A stretch of 33,776 nucleotides of DNA from Sphingobacteriaceae bacterium. GTDB lineage: Bacteria; Bacteroidota; Bacteroidia; Sphingobacteriales; Sphingobacteriaceae. How positions within the stretch are numbered: position 1 is the stretch's first letter; every line of letters begins with the position of its first letter. The notes below the pieces were generated by a model that saw only the letters and a program-made list of their open reading frames with translations, had not been told where the DNA came from and ran no database searches. Of the stretch, positions 16,734 to 24,779 are shown piece by piece. The stretch lies in the NCBI GenBank assembly GCA_019752795.1, contig JAIELS010000124.1, positions 1 to 33,776 on the forward strand. Reading direction: 5' to 3'. Both the position numbers and the translations under genes were made by a program.

Positions 16734-17798
16734 ATGAAACGTATATTTTTAGTTTACATATTTATGGTTTTGGTTTTAAATTTAAAAGCTGACGAAATTG
16801 GCAGTTTTTACAAAGGAAATCACAGTTTTATTCAATATACTGGTAGAATTGATTTTTCTAATACAACTAAACCTAAATTATGGGCATCTGGGGCATATGT
16901 TGAAATTAAATTTAGTGGCACATTTTGTATTTTAGAAATTAATGATGAACTGTTATGGAACAAAATTCATAATTATATCGAAATTAAAATAGACAATCAG
17001 GAGCCCTATCGAATACAGCTTCAAGCGAAAGAAAATAAGATCACTTTGGCACAAAATCTGCCAAAAGCAGAACATACGGTTCTTATTTGTAAAAACACTG
17101 AGTTCGAAAATGGATATATAGAGATAGTTGGTTTTAAGGTAGAAAAATTATTAAAACCAAAAGTCAAACAAAAAAGGAAAATAGAATTTATTGGCGATTC
17201 GATTACATGCGGAGCCGCAAGTGATGAAAGTGATGTTAAGTGTGGTGTTGGAGAGTGGCATGACCAGCATAATGCTTATTTGGCTTATGGACCAACTACA
17301 GCAAGGAATTTAAATGCCCAGTGGCACCTGTCTGCTGTTTCTGGAATTGGATTAATGAAAAGTTGCTGTAATAAACCGATAATAATGCCACAGGTTTTTG
17401 ATAAAGTAAATATGGCAAGAGATTCGATAAAATGGAATTTTGATTTGTACCAACCAGATGTTTTAACCGTTTGCTTAGGACAAAATGATGGATTACAAGA
17501 CTCAGCCCAATTTACTAATGCATACCTTGTTTTTGCTAAAACTTTAAGACAGTATTATCCGAATACAAAGCTGGTTTTTTTATCAAGTCCAATGGCAGAT
17601 AAAACTTTAAAAACTGCATTAGTAAAGTATATTACAGCTGTTGAAAAACAATTGAAAGCAGATGGAGATATCAATGTCGGAACATATTTTTTTGCTAAAC
17701 AATATAACGAAGGTTGCGGCGGCCATCCCTCCATTAAAGAACATCAAGAAATTGGATTAGAGCTTACAGCATACCTCAAAAAAACAATGAATTGGTAA
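16734..17798 (+). CDS. CE2-like acetylesterase (jelly-roll + SGNH), mannan deacetylase
   Basis: Carbohydrate esterase resembling family CE2. The track ORF begins inside araC; the ATG at 16734 gives a signal peptide (MKRIFLVYIF...LNLKA, before DE) 4 nt after the araC stop (354 aa). Residues ~25-140 form the beta-sandwich domain and ~148-354 the SGNH hydrolase domain. The catalytic serine is S156 (FIGDSITCG), N251 lies in GQNDG, and the histidine is H331 (GGHPSIKEH). CE2 enzymes remove O-acetyl groups from mannan and glucomannan, which suits the locus and would open acetylated chains to GH26. Location is probably periplasmic because no lipobox is seen. Co-transcription with the regulator is implied by the 4-nt gap. 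Confidence 0.85.
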   Translation: MKRIFLVYIFMVLVLNLKADEIGSFYKGNHSFIQYTGRIDFSNTTKPKLWASGAYVEIKFSGTFCILEINDELLWNKIHNYIEIKIDNQEPYRIQLQAKENKITLAQNLPKAEHTVLICKNTEFENGYIEIVGFKVEKLLKPKVKQKRKIEFIGDSITCGAASDESDVKCGVGEWHDQHNAYLAYGPTTARNLNAQWHLSAVSGIGLMKSCCNKPIIMPQVFDKVNMARDSIKWNFDLYQPDVLTVCLGQNDGLQDSAQFTNAYLVFAKTLRQYYPNTKLVFLSSPMADKTLKTALVKYITAVEKQLKADGDINVGTYFFAKQYNEGCGGHPSIKEHQEIGLELTAYLKKTMNW

Positions 17799-17904
17799 TT
17801 TGAATAGCAGTAATTCAAGTTTGATGCTAATTATTACTTTGCGCAAAATTGAAATTGCTTTTATTCAGAACATAAAAATTTGAAAACACTAATAATTTTA
17901 ATTT

Positions 17905-18555
17905 ATGAAAACATTAAAACTGATCACCTTACTTTTACTTGTTAATTTTGTTTTAAGAGCACAAGAAAAGCCAGCTTTTTACAATGAAATTCAATATTTT
18001 AAAAAGCAAGATAGCCTTCAATTTCCTCCAAAAAATGCTGTTTTGTTTATAGGTAGTTCAACTTTTACCAATTGGAAAGATGTACAGACTTATTTCCCGA
18101 AGCATGTAATTGTTAACAGAGGTTTTGGTGGTTCTTCATTACCGAATGTAATTAATTATGTAGGTGATATTGTTTATCCTTATCATCCTAAGCAAGTGGT
18201 TATATATTGTGGGGAGAATGATTTTACTGGTAATGCGACTCCGCAAATGGTATTAGAAAGAGTGAAAAAATTAATAGATACCATTAGATTTAAATATCCC
18301 AAAGTACCAATTGCATTTATTTCGATTAAGCCAAGTCCTTCTAGAGAAAAATATATTCCTCAAATGAAGGAGGCAAACCAAATGATTGCGGATATGCTTA
18401 AAGGGGTAAAACGTACAAATTTTATTAATACTGCAGACGCCATGTACACAGCAGACGGAAAGATAATGACAGACATATTCTTGAAAGACAATCTACATAT
18501 GAATGCCAAAGGTTATCGAATATGGCAAAAAATAATGGAGCCTTATTTAAGATAA
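17905..18555 (+). CDS. Secreted SGNH/GDSL-family hydrolase, probable acetylesterase
   Basis: A 216-aa secreted SGNH hydrolase; the signal is MKTLKLITLLLLVNFVLRA before QEK. The four blocks are visible: S51 (FIGSSTF), G75 (RGFGGSS), N105 (GENDF) and the D195/H198 pair (DNLHMNAKGY). It lacks the N-terminal jelly-roll of the preceding CE2-like protein and is closer to the platelet-activating-factor acetylhydrolase-like esterases. The gap to the CE2 gene is 106 nt, so it may share that transcript or have its own promoter. A deacetylase acting on a different O-acetyl position of mannan is the favoured role by context, not by direct evidence. A terminator follows. Confidence 0.8.
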   Translation: MKTLKLITLLLLVNFVLRAQEKPAFYNEIQYFKKQDSLQFPPKNAVLFIGSSTFTNWKDVQTYFPKHVIVNRGFGGSSLPNVINYVGDIVYPYHPKQVVIYCGENDFTGNATPQMVLERVKKLIDTIRFKYPKVPIAFISIKPSPSREKYIPQMKEANQMIADMLKGVKRTNFINTADAMYTADGKIMTDIFLKDNLHMNAKGYRIWQKIMEPYLR

Positions 18556-18632
18556 TTTTAATTTTTTCAAATTAAATATCAAACTCCTTAATAAATGAGA
18601 TGAACGGTGTAATAAAATTTAGATTATAAACC

Positions 18633-18676
18633 AAAAAAAAAGCCCAAAAAGATTAAACTTTAGGGCTTTTTTATTT
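18633..18676. terminator. Bidirectional terminator between SGNH hydrolase and desaturase
   Basis: Left arm AAAAAAGCCC (18636-18645) pairs with GGGCTTTTTT (18663-18672), with further imperfect pairing (AAAAG/CTTT) inside. A-run on the left and T-run on the right let it end both convergent transcripts. It marks the right end of the mannan locus. Confidence 0.85.
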
Positions 18677-18702
18677 AGTTACGTAAATTGAAATAAATAT
18701 AA

Positions 18703-19851
18703 CTAAGATTGCGAGATATTTATTTTAGTTGCAAGCATACAAGGTATTCCCGCCACTTTTTCTTTTTCGATATAGGCTTCTTTCCCTAGCTTCTTAAGCA
18801 TACGATAATGTGAAGTTAAAGCATTCATAAATGTAGGACTTTCTATGTATGGGAGGTTAAATTCTAGCGCAGTTTCCTTTACTATTTTACCAATTGCTGG
18901 GTAATGTATATGACAGATTTTAGGGAACAAATGATGTTCTACTTGTCTGTTTAAACCACCACATAAAAAGCCGGCTAATTTGCTGTCTACGGCAAAGTTT
19001 GCAGTAGTCATCATTTGGTGTGCTGCCCAGGCTTCTTCTATATTGCCTTCTTCATTAGGTAGTGGAAAAGTTGTACCCTCAACAACATGTGCCAATTGAA
19101 ATACTAAACCTAAAACCAAACCTTGTGCAAACTGCATGGCTAAAAATCCAATTATAAATTGCCACCAAGTAATATCTAATACGATAAGTGGTAAAATAAT
19201 AAATAAGAAGTAATACAAAAATTTAAAAAAGAAAAGGTTAAAATATTCAATTTTTGGATGATTAGCTACTTGAGAACCAATTTTAGTTTGAAAGAATTTT
19301 TTATAATCTTTTCTAAAAACCCACGATAACATCGCTAAGCTATATAAGCCAAATGCATAGATGTGTTGGTAGCGTTGTATTTTATTTACAGGTTCTTCAG
19401 TAGAAAATCTTATTAAGCCAGGAGCAACATCAATATCTTCATCATGCCCTGCAATATTGGTATAAGTATGGTGTACAATGTTGTGGCAAATACTCCAAAC
19501 GTAAGCACTTGCGCCAATTAAACTAAATAAAAAACTAAAAATTTGATTTACAATTGGTTTGTCTGAAAATGCTTTGTGTATCGCATCATGACAAATATTA
19601 AATCCTACAAATGCGCCAAAAACACCTAAAAATATGGCTAGGCTTAGCATAATTAGCGGAGTAAAATTCCCCAACAAAATCAATAAATATAAAGTGATAA
19701 AAGTTCCTAAAAAGAAAGATGCTTTAACCCACATTGCCGTATTTGCATGTATACTTAAGTTTTGTTCTTCAAAATGTTGGTCAACACGTTTGCGTAAAGT
19801 GGCATAAAATGTGGATTTATTAACATTGGTAAACTTAACTTTCTTTGTCAT
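18703..19851 (-). CDS. Membrane fatty acid desaturase (front-end type)
   Basis: Membrane di-iron acyl-lipid/acyl-CoA desaturase, 382 aa. The three histidine boxes are HDAIH (88-92), HNIVHH (123-128) and QVEHH (303-307). A glutamine opening the third box is typical of front-end (delta-5/delta-6) desaturases rather than delta-9 enzymes. Hydrophobic segments at ~43-60, 65-85, 103-121, 205-225 and 230-250 place it in the inner membrane. No fused cytochrome b5 domain is seen at either end, so electrons must come from a separate carrier. It is transcribed alone, between a terminator and a 280-nt divergent intergenic region. The position of the inserted double bond cannot be decided from sequence. 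Confidence 0.9.
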   Translation of the reverse strand: MTKKVKFTNVNKSTFYATLRKRVDQHFEEQNLSIHANTAMWVKASFFLGTFITLYLLILLGNFTPLIMLSLAIFLGVFGAFVGFNICHDAIHKAFSDKPIVNQIFSFLFSLIGASAYVWSICHNIVHHTYTNIAGHDEDIDVAPGLIRFSTEEPVNKIQRYQHIYAFGLYSLAMLSWVFRKDYKKFFQTKIGSQVANHPKIEYFNLFFFKFLYYFLFIILPLIVLDITWWQFIIGFLAMQFAQGLVLGLVFQLAHVVEGTTFPLPNEEGNIEEAWAAHQMMTTANFAVDSKLAGFLCGGLNRQVEHHLFPKICHIHYPAIGKIVKETALEFNLPYIESPTFMNALTSHYRMLKKLGKEAYIEKEKVAGIPCMLATKINISQS

Positions 19852-20131
19852 ATTTAGTTTAGAGTGTAATAGGGACAGTTTTTAATAATTTAGCTAATGT
19901 ACTTTAATTAAAACACAATTGTCATATTAATTTCATAAAAAACTAATTTTATATACGCTTAATTATCTAAATTGGTTTTGGGGTTAGGTTTTAATGATAC
20001 GATATTATTTACCTTTCAATTTTTTTTAAATTGGATGTTTGATTTAACTATATAGAATCTTTGCAATTAGTTAGGATAGACTAAAGTTAGCTTGTAACTT
20101 TAAATCGGTTAAAAGATTTTAATTTTTAAAG

Positions 20132-21403
20132 ATGTTAAACGCTAAATCATTACTGATTTTTATTTCTTTGGTATTTGCTGTACCAATCCTAAAGGCTCAA
20201 GATACAGTTCAAAAGGTAATTCCAAATAGGTATAATAGTATAGAACAGCAGCAAAAACCTTATGTAATTTTAATTTCTATTGATGGTTTTAGATGGGATT
20301 TAGCAGATAAATATCAAGCTAAAAATTTAATTAAATTGAGAGAGAGCGGCGTGCAAGCAGATTATTTAAAAGCTTCTTATCCTTCTTTAACTTTTCCAAA
20401 TCATTATAGTATTGTAACTGGTTTATATCCTTCTCATCATGGTGTGGTAGACAATATCTTTTATGATAAGACGACTGATGTTTTATTTAAAAGGTCTGAT
20501 AAAAGTATGGCTGTAGATAGTACTTGGTATAAAGGTAAGCCACTTTGGGTATTGGCAGAACAGCAGAAGATGTTAAGTGCAATTTTTTATTGGCCAGGTT
20601 CTGAAATTAGTATGGATGGCATTAGGCCAACATATTATTATAATTATGATGAAATTATTCCGATAGAGAGACGAATTAATATTGTTAAAGACTGGCTAGA
20701 GTTGCCAGAAGAAAAGCGGCCACATTTTATTGCTTTATATTTTCCGCAGGTAGATAAAGCTGCACATAAATATAGCGTAGATTCAGAACAAACTAAAGCA
20801 GCAGTGCAATTAGTAGATGATGCAATTGGCAAAATGCTAGAAAATGCAAAGGCAACTGGTTTAGCTATAAATTTTATAGTATTGTCAGATCATGGGATGA
20901 CAACTGTTGACCAAGATAACACGATCGCTTTGCCTAAAGAGATAGACTTAAATCAATTTAAAGTACCAACAGGAACTGCCCTCTTGCACCTTTATGCTAA
21001 TAAAAAAGAATATATTAAGCCAACTTATAAAGCTTTAAAGTTAAATGCTAATGATTACGATGTTTATTTAAGCAAAGAAATCCCAAAGGCTTGGCACTAT
21101 AATAAAAAGGAGGATAGATATACTAGAGTAGGCGATATTTTACTAGTTCCACACTTGCCAAAAGTATTTAGCATAAATAATGCAAAGCCAGAGATGGGGC
21201 AACATGGCTTTAATCCTGCAATAACTGATATGCATGCCACATTTTATGCTTGGGGGCCACAATTCAAATCAGGCTTGAAAACTCCTGCATTCGAAAATGT
21301 AAATATTTACCCTTTAATTGCTAAAATTTTAGGCTTAACCTATACACAAAAGATAGACGGCAAGGAGAAGTACATAACGCCTATACTCAAATTAGCTAAT
21401 TAG
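20132..21403 (+). CDS. Secreted ENPP-type nucleotide pyrophosphatase/phosphodiesterase
   Basis: Exported phosphodiesterase of the ENPP family, 423 aa. The signal peptide ends at ILKA before QDT. The complete two-zinc site is visible: D51 (SIDGFRWD), nucleophile T87 (YPSLTFPNHYSIVTGL), D208/H212 (VDKAAH), D253/H254 (SDHGM) and H358 (GQHGF). It probably cleaves nucleotides, dinucleotides or similar phosphodiesters in the periplasm to scavenge phosphate and nucleosides. It differs from the shorter serine-type relative in the mannan operon and carries the classical threonine. The S10 peptidase gene follows 82 nt downstream on the same strand, so the two may be co-regulated. Exact substrate is not determinable. 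Confidence 0.92.
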   Translation: MLNAKSLLIFISLVFAVPILKAQDTVQKVIPNRYNSIEQQQKPYVILISIDGFRWDLADKYQAKNLIKLRESGVQADYLKASYPSLTFPNHYSIVTGLYPSHHGVVDNIFYDKTTDVLFKRSDKSMAVDSTWYKGKPLWVLAEQQKMLSAIFYWPGSEISMDGIRPTYYYNYDEIIPIERRINIVKDWLELPEEKRPHFIALYFPQVDKAAHKYSVDSEQTKAAVQLVDDAIGKMLENAKATGLAINFIVLSDHGMTTVDQDNTIALPKEIDLNQFKVPTGTALLHLYANKKEYIKPTYKALKLNANDYDVYLSKEIPKAWHYNKKEDRYTRVGDILLVPHLPKVFSINNAKPEMGQHGFNPAITDMHATFYAWGPQFKSGLKTPAFENVNIYPLIAKILGLTYTQKIDGKEKYITPILKLAN

Positions 21404-21448
21404 TTGTATCAGTAACAATTTCGTGTTTTTGCGTAATATTTAATTCAA

Positions 21449-21470
21449 TTTTAGATATTTATATCTAAAA
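21449..21470. repeat. Inverted repeat upstream of the S10 peptidase gene
   Basis: TTTTAGATA and TATCTAAAA form perfect 9-bp arms around a TTTA loop, 15 nt before the peptidase start codon. It has no GC-rich stem or clear T-run, so it looks more like an operator or an RNA leader hairpin than a terminator. Confidence 0.4.
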
Positions 21471-21485
21471 CCAAAACTATAAAAA

Positions 21486-23084
21486 ATGAAGAAAATATTT
21501 TGCGCTGCTCTTATTGCTTTAAGTATTGTAAGTTATGCAAATGCACAACAGCAGAGACCACAAGGTCAAAATGGCGCTAGACCTACGGGAGCTGCTACAG
21601 CAGCTACAACTACTCCAACAGTTGCTGTAAAAGACGAGTCAACAAAGATTAATTCGAATATTGCTTCAAGAACTATTGTTCCAGAAAGTGCAGTTATAAC
21701 AAATCACACTGTAACGATAAGAGGAAAAGCTGTACCTTATAAAGCTACTACTGGTACATTGCCAGTTTGGGATGAAGAAGGAAAACCAATTGCTGGCTTA
21801 TTTTATACTTATTATGAACGTACTGATGTGTCTACTAAAGAAAGAGAAAGCAGACCATTGGTTATTTCATTTAATGGAGGTCCAGGTTCAGCTTCTGTTT
21901 GGATGCACATTGCTTATACTGGTCCTGTAGTTTTAAATATAGACGATGAAGGTTATCCAGTTCAACCTTATGGTTATAAAGACAATAGCACTTCTATTTT
22001 AGATGTAGCTGATATTGTTTACATCGATCCTGTTAATACAGGGTATTCTCGTATTGTAGGTAATACGCCAGGAAGCAAATTTTTTGGTGTTAGAGCAGAT
22101 ATCAAATACTTGGCAGAATGGTTAAACACTTTTGTTACCCGCAACAACCGTTGGGCTTCTCCTAAATTTTTAATTGGCGAAAGTTATGGTACCACTCGTG
22201 TATCTGGTTTAGCATTAGAATTGCAAAGTAACCAATGGATGTATTTAAACGGTGTAATTTTAGTTTCACCAACAGATTTAGGTTTAGAGAGAGGTGCAGT
22301 TTTAGATGCTGCTTTACGTTTGCCTTACTTTGCAGCAACTGCTTGGTACCATAAAAAGTTACCTGCTGATTTGCAAGGTAAAAAATTAGAAGCTATGCTG
22401 CCGGAAGTAGAAGATTTTACCATTAATACACTTATCCCTGCAATTACTAAAGGCGGATTTTTACCAATGGCCGAAAAACAAAAAATCGCGGCGAAAATGG
22501 CTCGTTTTTCTGGTCTATCGGAAAAGGTAATTATGCAGAATAACTTAGATATATCAACTAATTTATTTTGGAAAGAGTTGTTACGTGATCAAGGTTTTAC
22601 AGTTGGTAGATTAGATTCGAGATATAAAGGTATTGATAAATCTGATGGAGGAACGGGACCAGATTACAATGCTGAGCTAACTTCTTGGTTGCATTCATTT
22701 ACACCAGCAATTAACATGTATTTGCGCAATGAGCTTAATTATAAAACTGATTTAAAATACAATATGTTTGGTCCAGTTAACCCATGGGATAATACAGGGA
22801 ATCGTACTGGAGATAATTTAAGAGCAGCTATGGCGCAAAATCCTTATTTACATGTATTAGTGCAGTCTGGATATTATGATGGTGCTTGTGATTATTTTAA
22901 TGCAAAATATAACATGTGGCAAATGGATCCAAGTGGTAAATTAAAAGACAGAATGAGCTGGGAAGGTTATGAAAGCGGACACATGATGTATTTACGTAAA
23001 CCAGATTTAAAATTGGGTAACGATCACATTAGAGATTTCATCGCTAAAGCAACGCCAAAACCAGGTACTCCGGCAAAATTTTAA
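21486..23084 (+). CDS. Secreted S10-family serine carboxypeptidase
   Basis: Exported serine peptidase of family S10, 532 aa. A signal peptide (MKKIFCAALI...YANA before QQQ) is followed by a low-complexity Q/P/T-rich linker (~21-50) and the alpha/beta-hydrolase domain. Catalytic triad: S233 (GESYGTTR), D465 (SGYYDGACD) and H499 (ESGHMMY). The oxyanion-hole stretch FNGGPGSASVWMH (~129-141) is classic for S10. It removes C-terminal residues from peptides in the periplasm or outside the cell. The length is normal for bacterial members. It follows the ENPP gene and precedes a strong hairpin. Nothing ties it to the mannan locus. Confidence 0.93.
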   Translation: MKKIFCAALIALSIVSYANAQQQRPQGQNGARPTGAATAATTTPTVAVKDESTKINSNIASRTIVPESAVITNHTVTIRGKAVPYKATTGTLPVWDEEGKPIAGLFYTYYERTDVSTKERESRPLVISFNGGPGSASVWMHIAYTGPVVLNIDDEGYPVQPYGYKDNSTSILDVADIVYIDPVNTGYSRIVGNTPGSKFFGVRADIKYLAEWLNTFVTRNNRWASPKFLIGESYGTTRVSGLALELQSNQWMYLNGVILVSPTDLGLERGAVLDAALRLPYFAATAWYHKKLPADLQGKKLEAMLPEVEDFTINTLIPAITKGGFLPMAEKQKIAAKMARFSGLSEKVIMQNNLDISTNLFWKELLRDQGFTVGRLDSRYKGIDKSDGGTGPDYNAELTSWLHSFTPAINMYLRNELNYKTDLKYNMFGPVNPWDNTGNRTGDNLRAAMAQNPYLHVLVQSGYYDGACDYFNAKYNMWQMDPSGKLKDRMSWEGYESGHMMYLRKPDLKLGNDHIRDFIAKATPKPGTPAKF

Positions 23085-23104
23085 AAAAGATTTAATCATT
23101 TAAT

Positions 23105-23156
23105 AATCATCCAATGAGAGGAAAAGTAAATTATCCTTTCGTTGGATGATTTTTTG
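23105..23156 (+). terminator. Rho-independent terminator after the S10 peptidase
   Basis: A long hairpin: AATCATCCAATGAGAGGA on the left pairs with TCCTTTCGTTGGATGATT (23134-23151) with a few mismatches, followed by a T-run. It ends only 17 nt before the DUF3784 start codon. Confidence 0.8.
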
Positions 23157-23173
23157 TATATTCATAATTAGAT

Positions 23174-23485
23174 ATGGAATTTGTATTCATAATTATTTGT
23201 GTGCTTTTTATAGCGCTGGCTTTTATTTTAACAGAAAATAATGCCAAATATCTTTTGGCTGGTTACAATACCATGTCTCCAAAAGAAAGAAAAAAAGTAG
23301 ATATTAAAGGATTGATAGCCTATTTTAAAAGGTTTTTTATTTTTTTAGGAGTTTCATTAATGATAGTTGGTTTAACAGCAGGTTATTATTTAAGTGAAAA
23401 GAATACGGCTTTAATCTTCAGCTTTTATATCATTATTGCTTGTATTTATTTGGTCATCAGTAGTCAAAAATTTTATAAAAAATAA
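23174..23485 (+). CDS. DUF3784-family small membrane protein
   Basis: A 103-residue membrane protein that resembles the DUF3784 family, of unknown function. The first helix (residues 2-20) is followed by a conserved cytoplasmic stretch (AKYLLAGYNTMSPKERKKVD), then two more helices (~53-71 and 78-96). Family members usually have this three-helix plan and about 100 residues. It starts directly behind the peptidase terminator and lies 134 nt upstream of accA. No promoter matching the Bacteroidota consensus is seen between the hairpin and the ATG. A link to fatty acid synthesis through accA is not supported by anything beyond position. Confidence 0.75.
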   Translation: MEFVFIIICVLFIALAFILTENNAKYLLAGYNTMSPKERKKVDIKGLIAYFKRFFIFLGVSLMIVGLTAGYYLSEKNTALIFSFYIIIACIYLVISSQKFYKK

Positions 23486-23579
23486 TAATTTATAGAAAGT
23501 ATAAACTAATATCGATTAACATTTAAGTGTATTATCCCTATAATTAACAAGCGTATTTATGCTTTGATAATTTTACACT

Positions 23580-23609
23580 ATTGTTTTTCAGCTTTATTGT
23601 TTAATTTTG
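23580..23609 (+). promoter_or_regulatory. Candidate accA promoter
   Basis: A perfect -7 element TAATTTTG (23602-23609, consensus TAnnTTTG) is preceded after 18 nt by ATTG (23580-23583), one base from the -33 consensus TTTG. Transcription would begin within a few bases of the accA ATG at 23620, implying a very short or absent leader. Confidence 0.5.
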
Positions 23610-23619
23610 TAGCCCGCTT

Positions 23620-24585
23620 ATGGAACAGATCAAAACATCATTCGATTTCGAAAAGCCTTTGGCTGATTTAATTCAACAAATTGAAAAGGTAAAGCAAATT
23701 GCTGAGAAAACTAAAGTAGACATGTCTGCAACTCTAGCAGAACTTGACGAAAAAGTAGCAAATACTAAGAAAGACCTTTATAATAATTTAACTGGATGGC
23801 AAAAAGTGCAAATGTCACGTCATGCAGAAAGACCACAAACTTTAGATTATATCAATATGATTTGCGATGATTTCATCGAAATGCATGGGGATAGAACAGT
23901 TAAGGACGATAAAGCAATTATTGGTGGTTTTGCTACAATAGATGGTCAAACAGTAATGATTATCGGTCACCAAAAAGGTAAAAACACCAAAGAACGTCAA
24001 TACCGTAACTTCGGAATGGCAAATCCTGAAGGTTATAGAAAGGCATTGCGTTTAATGCGCTTGGCAGAAAAATTTAACAAACCAGTTATTTCTTTTATCG
24101 ATACTATGGGCGCCTACCCAGGTTTAGAAGCAGAAGAACGTGGACAAGGTGAAGCAATTGCTCGTAATTTGTTAGAAATGTCTGTGTTAAAGGTGCCAAT
24201 TATTTGTTTTGTAATCGGCGAAGGCGCTTCTGGTGGAGCTTTAGGGATTGGTATTGGAGATCATGTTTACATGTTAGAACATACTTGGTATTCTGTAATT
24301 TCTCCAGAATCTTGTTCATCTATTTTATGGAGAAGCTGGGATTTTAAAGAAAAAGCTGCAGAGTGTTTAAAGCTGACTTCAGAAGATATGTTCAAAAACC
24401 AATTGATTGATGGAATTGTAAAAGAACCATTGGGTGGTGCACATCAAAATCCTGAATTAATGGGAGAGACTTTGAAAGCACAAATCTTAAAAGATTTAAA
24501 AACATTAAAAAAAGTAGATACAGAAAAACTAATTGCAACCAGAATTGATAAGTTCTGTGCAATGGGCGTAGTAGTTGAAGGATAA
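23620..24585 (+). CDS. accA: Acetyl-CoA carboxylase carboxyltransferase subunit alpha
   Basis: Alpha subunit of the carboxyltransferase half of acetyl-CoA carboxylase, which transfers CO2 from carboxybiotin to acetyl-CoA to make malonyl-CoA, the first committed step of fatty acid synthesis. It works in the cytoplasm as an alpha2beta2 complex with AccD. The 321-aa length is normal. An N-terminal coiled-coil region (~1-50) precedes the crotonase-fold domain, with typical stretches [56 protein letters not shown] and [15 protein letters not shown]. accD is not in the window. The gene has its own promoter and terminator and appears monocistronic. Confidence 0.98.
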   Translation: MEQIKTSFDFEKPLADLIQQIEKVKQIAEKTKVDMSATLAELDEKVANTKKDLYNNLTGWQKVQMSRHAERPQTLDYINMICDDFIEMHGDRTVKDDKAIIGGFATIDGQTVMIIGHQKGKNTKERQYRNFGMANPEGYRKALRLMRLAEKFNKPVISFIDTMGAYPGLEAEERGQGEAIARNLLEMSVLKVPIICFVIGEGASGGALGIGIGDHVYMLEHTWYSVISPESCSSILWRSWDFKEKAAECLKLTSEDMFKNQLIDGIVKEPLGGAHQNPELMGETLKAQILKDLKTLKKVDTEKLIATRIDKFCAMGVVVEG

Positions 24586-24601
24586 TTCATCTTAATAGTA
24601 T

Positions 24602-24638
24602 AAAAAAGCCTTCTAATTATGTATTAGAAGGCTTTTTT
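24602..24638. terminator. accA terminator
   Basis: Perfect 16-bp arms (AAAAAAGCCTTCTAAT / ATTAGAAGGCTTTTTT) around the loop TATGT. The A-run and T-run allow function in both directions, though the minus-strand msrA transcript must first cross the adjacent REP-like element. Confidence 0.95.
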
Positions 24639-24659
24639 GTGAATTGAAATGTTCAAGTA

Positions 24660-24746
24660 TCGTCATTCCCGCGAAGGCGGGAAACCTAAAGCGATCGAAG
24701 GTATTATATTTCGCATTACGATACCCAATCGAGTTGGGTATGACGA
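24660..24746. repeat. REP/BIME-like intergenic double-hairpin element
   Basis: An 87-bp element bounded by inverted ends TCGTCATtCCC and GGGtATGACGA. Each end forms a hairpin: TTCCCGC-GAAG-GCGGGAA (24666-24683) and ATACCCAA-TCGAG-TTGGGTAT (24721-24741). The left hairpin is far richer in GC than the surrounding DNA. The layout of two head-to-head REP-type hairpins with a spacer is that of a bacterial interspersed mosaic element, usually spread by a REP-associated tyrosine transposase. No such transposase is in the window. Confidence 0.75.
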
Positions 24747-24779
24747 AATCACCACGAAAATGATATGTTTTGATATAAT

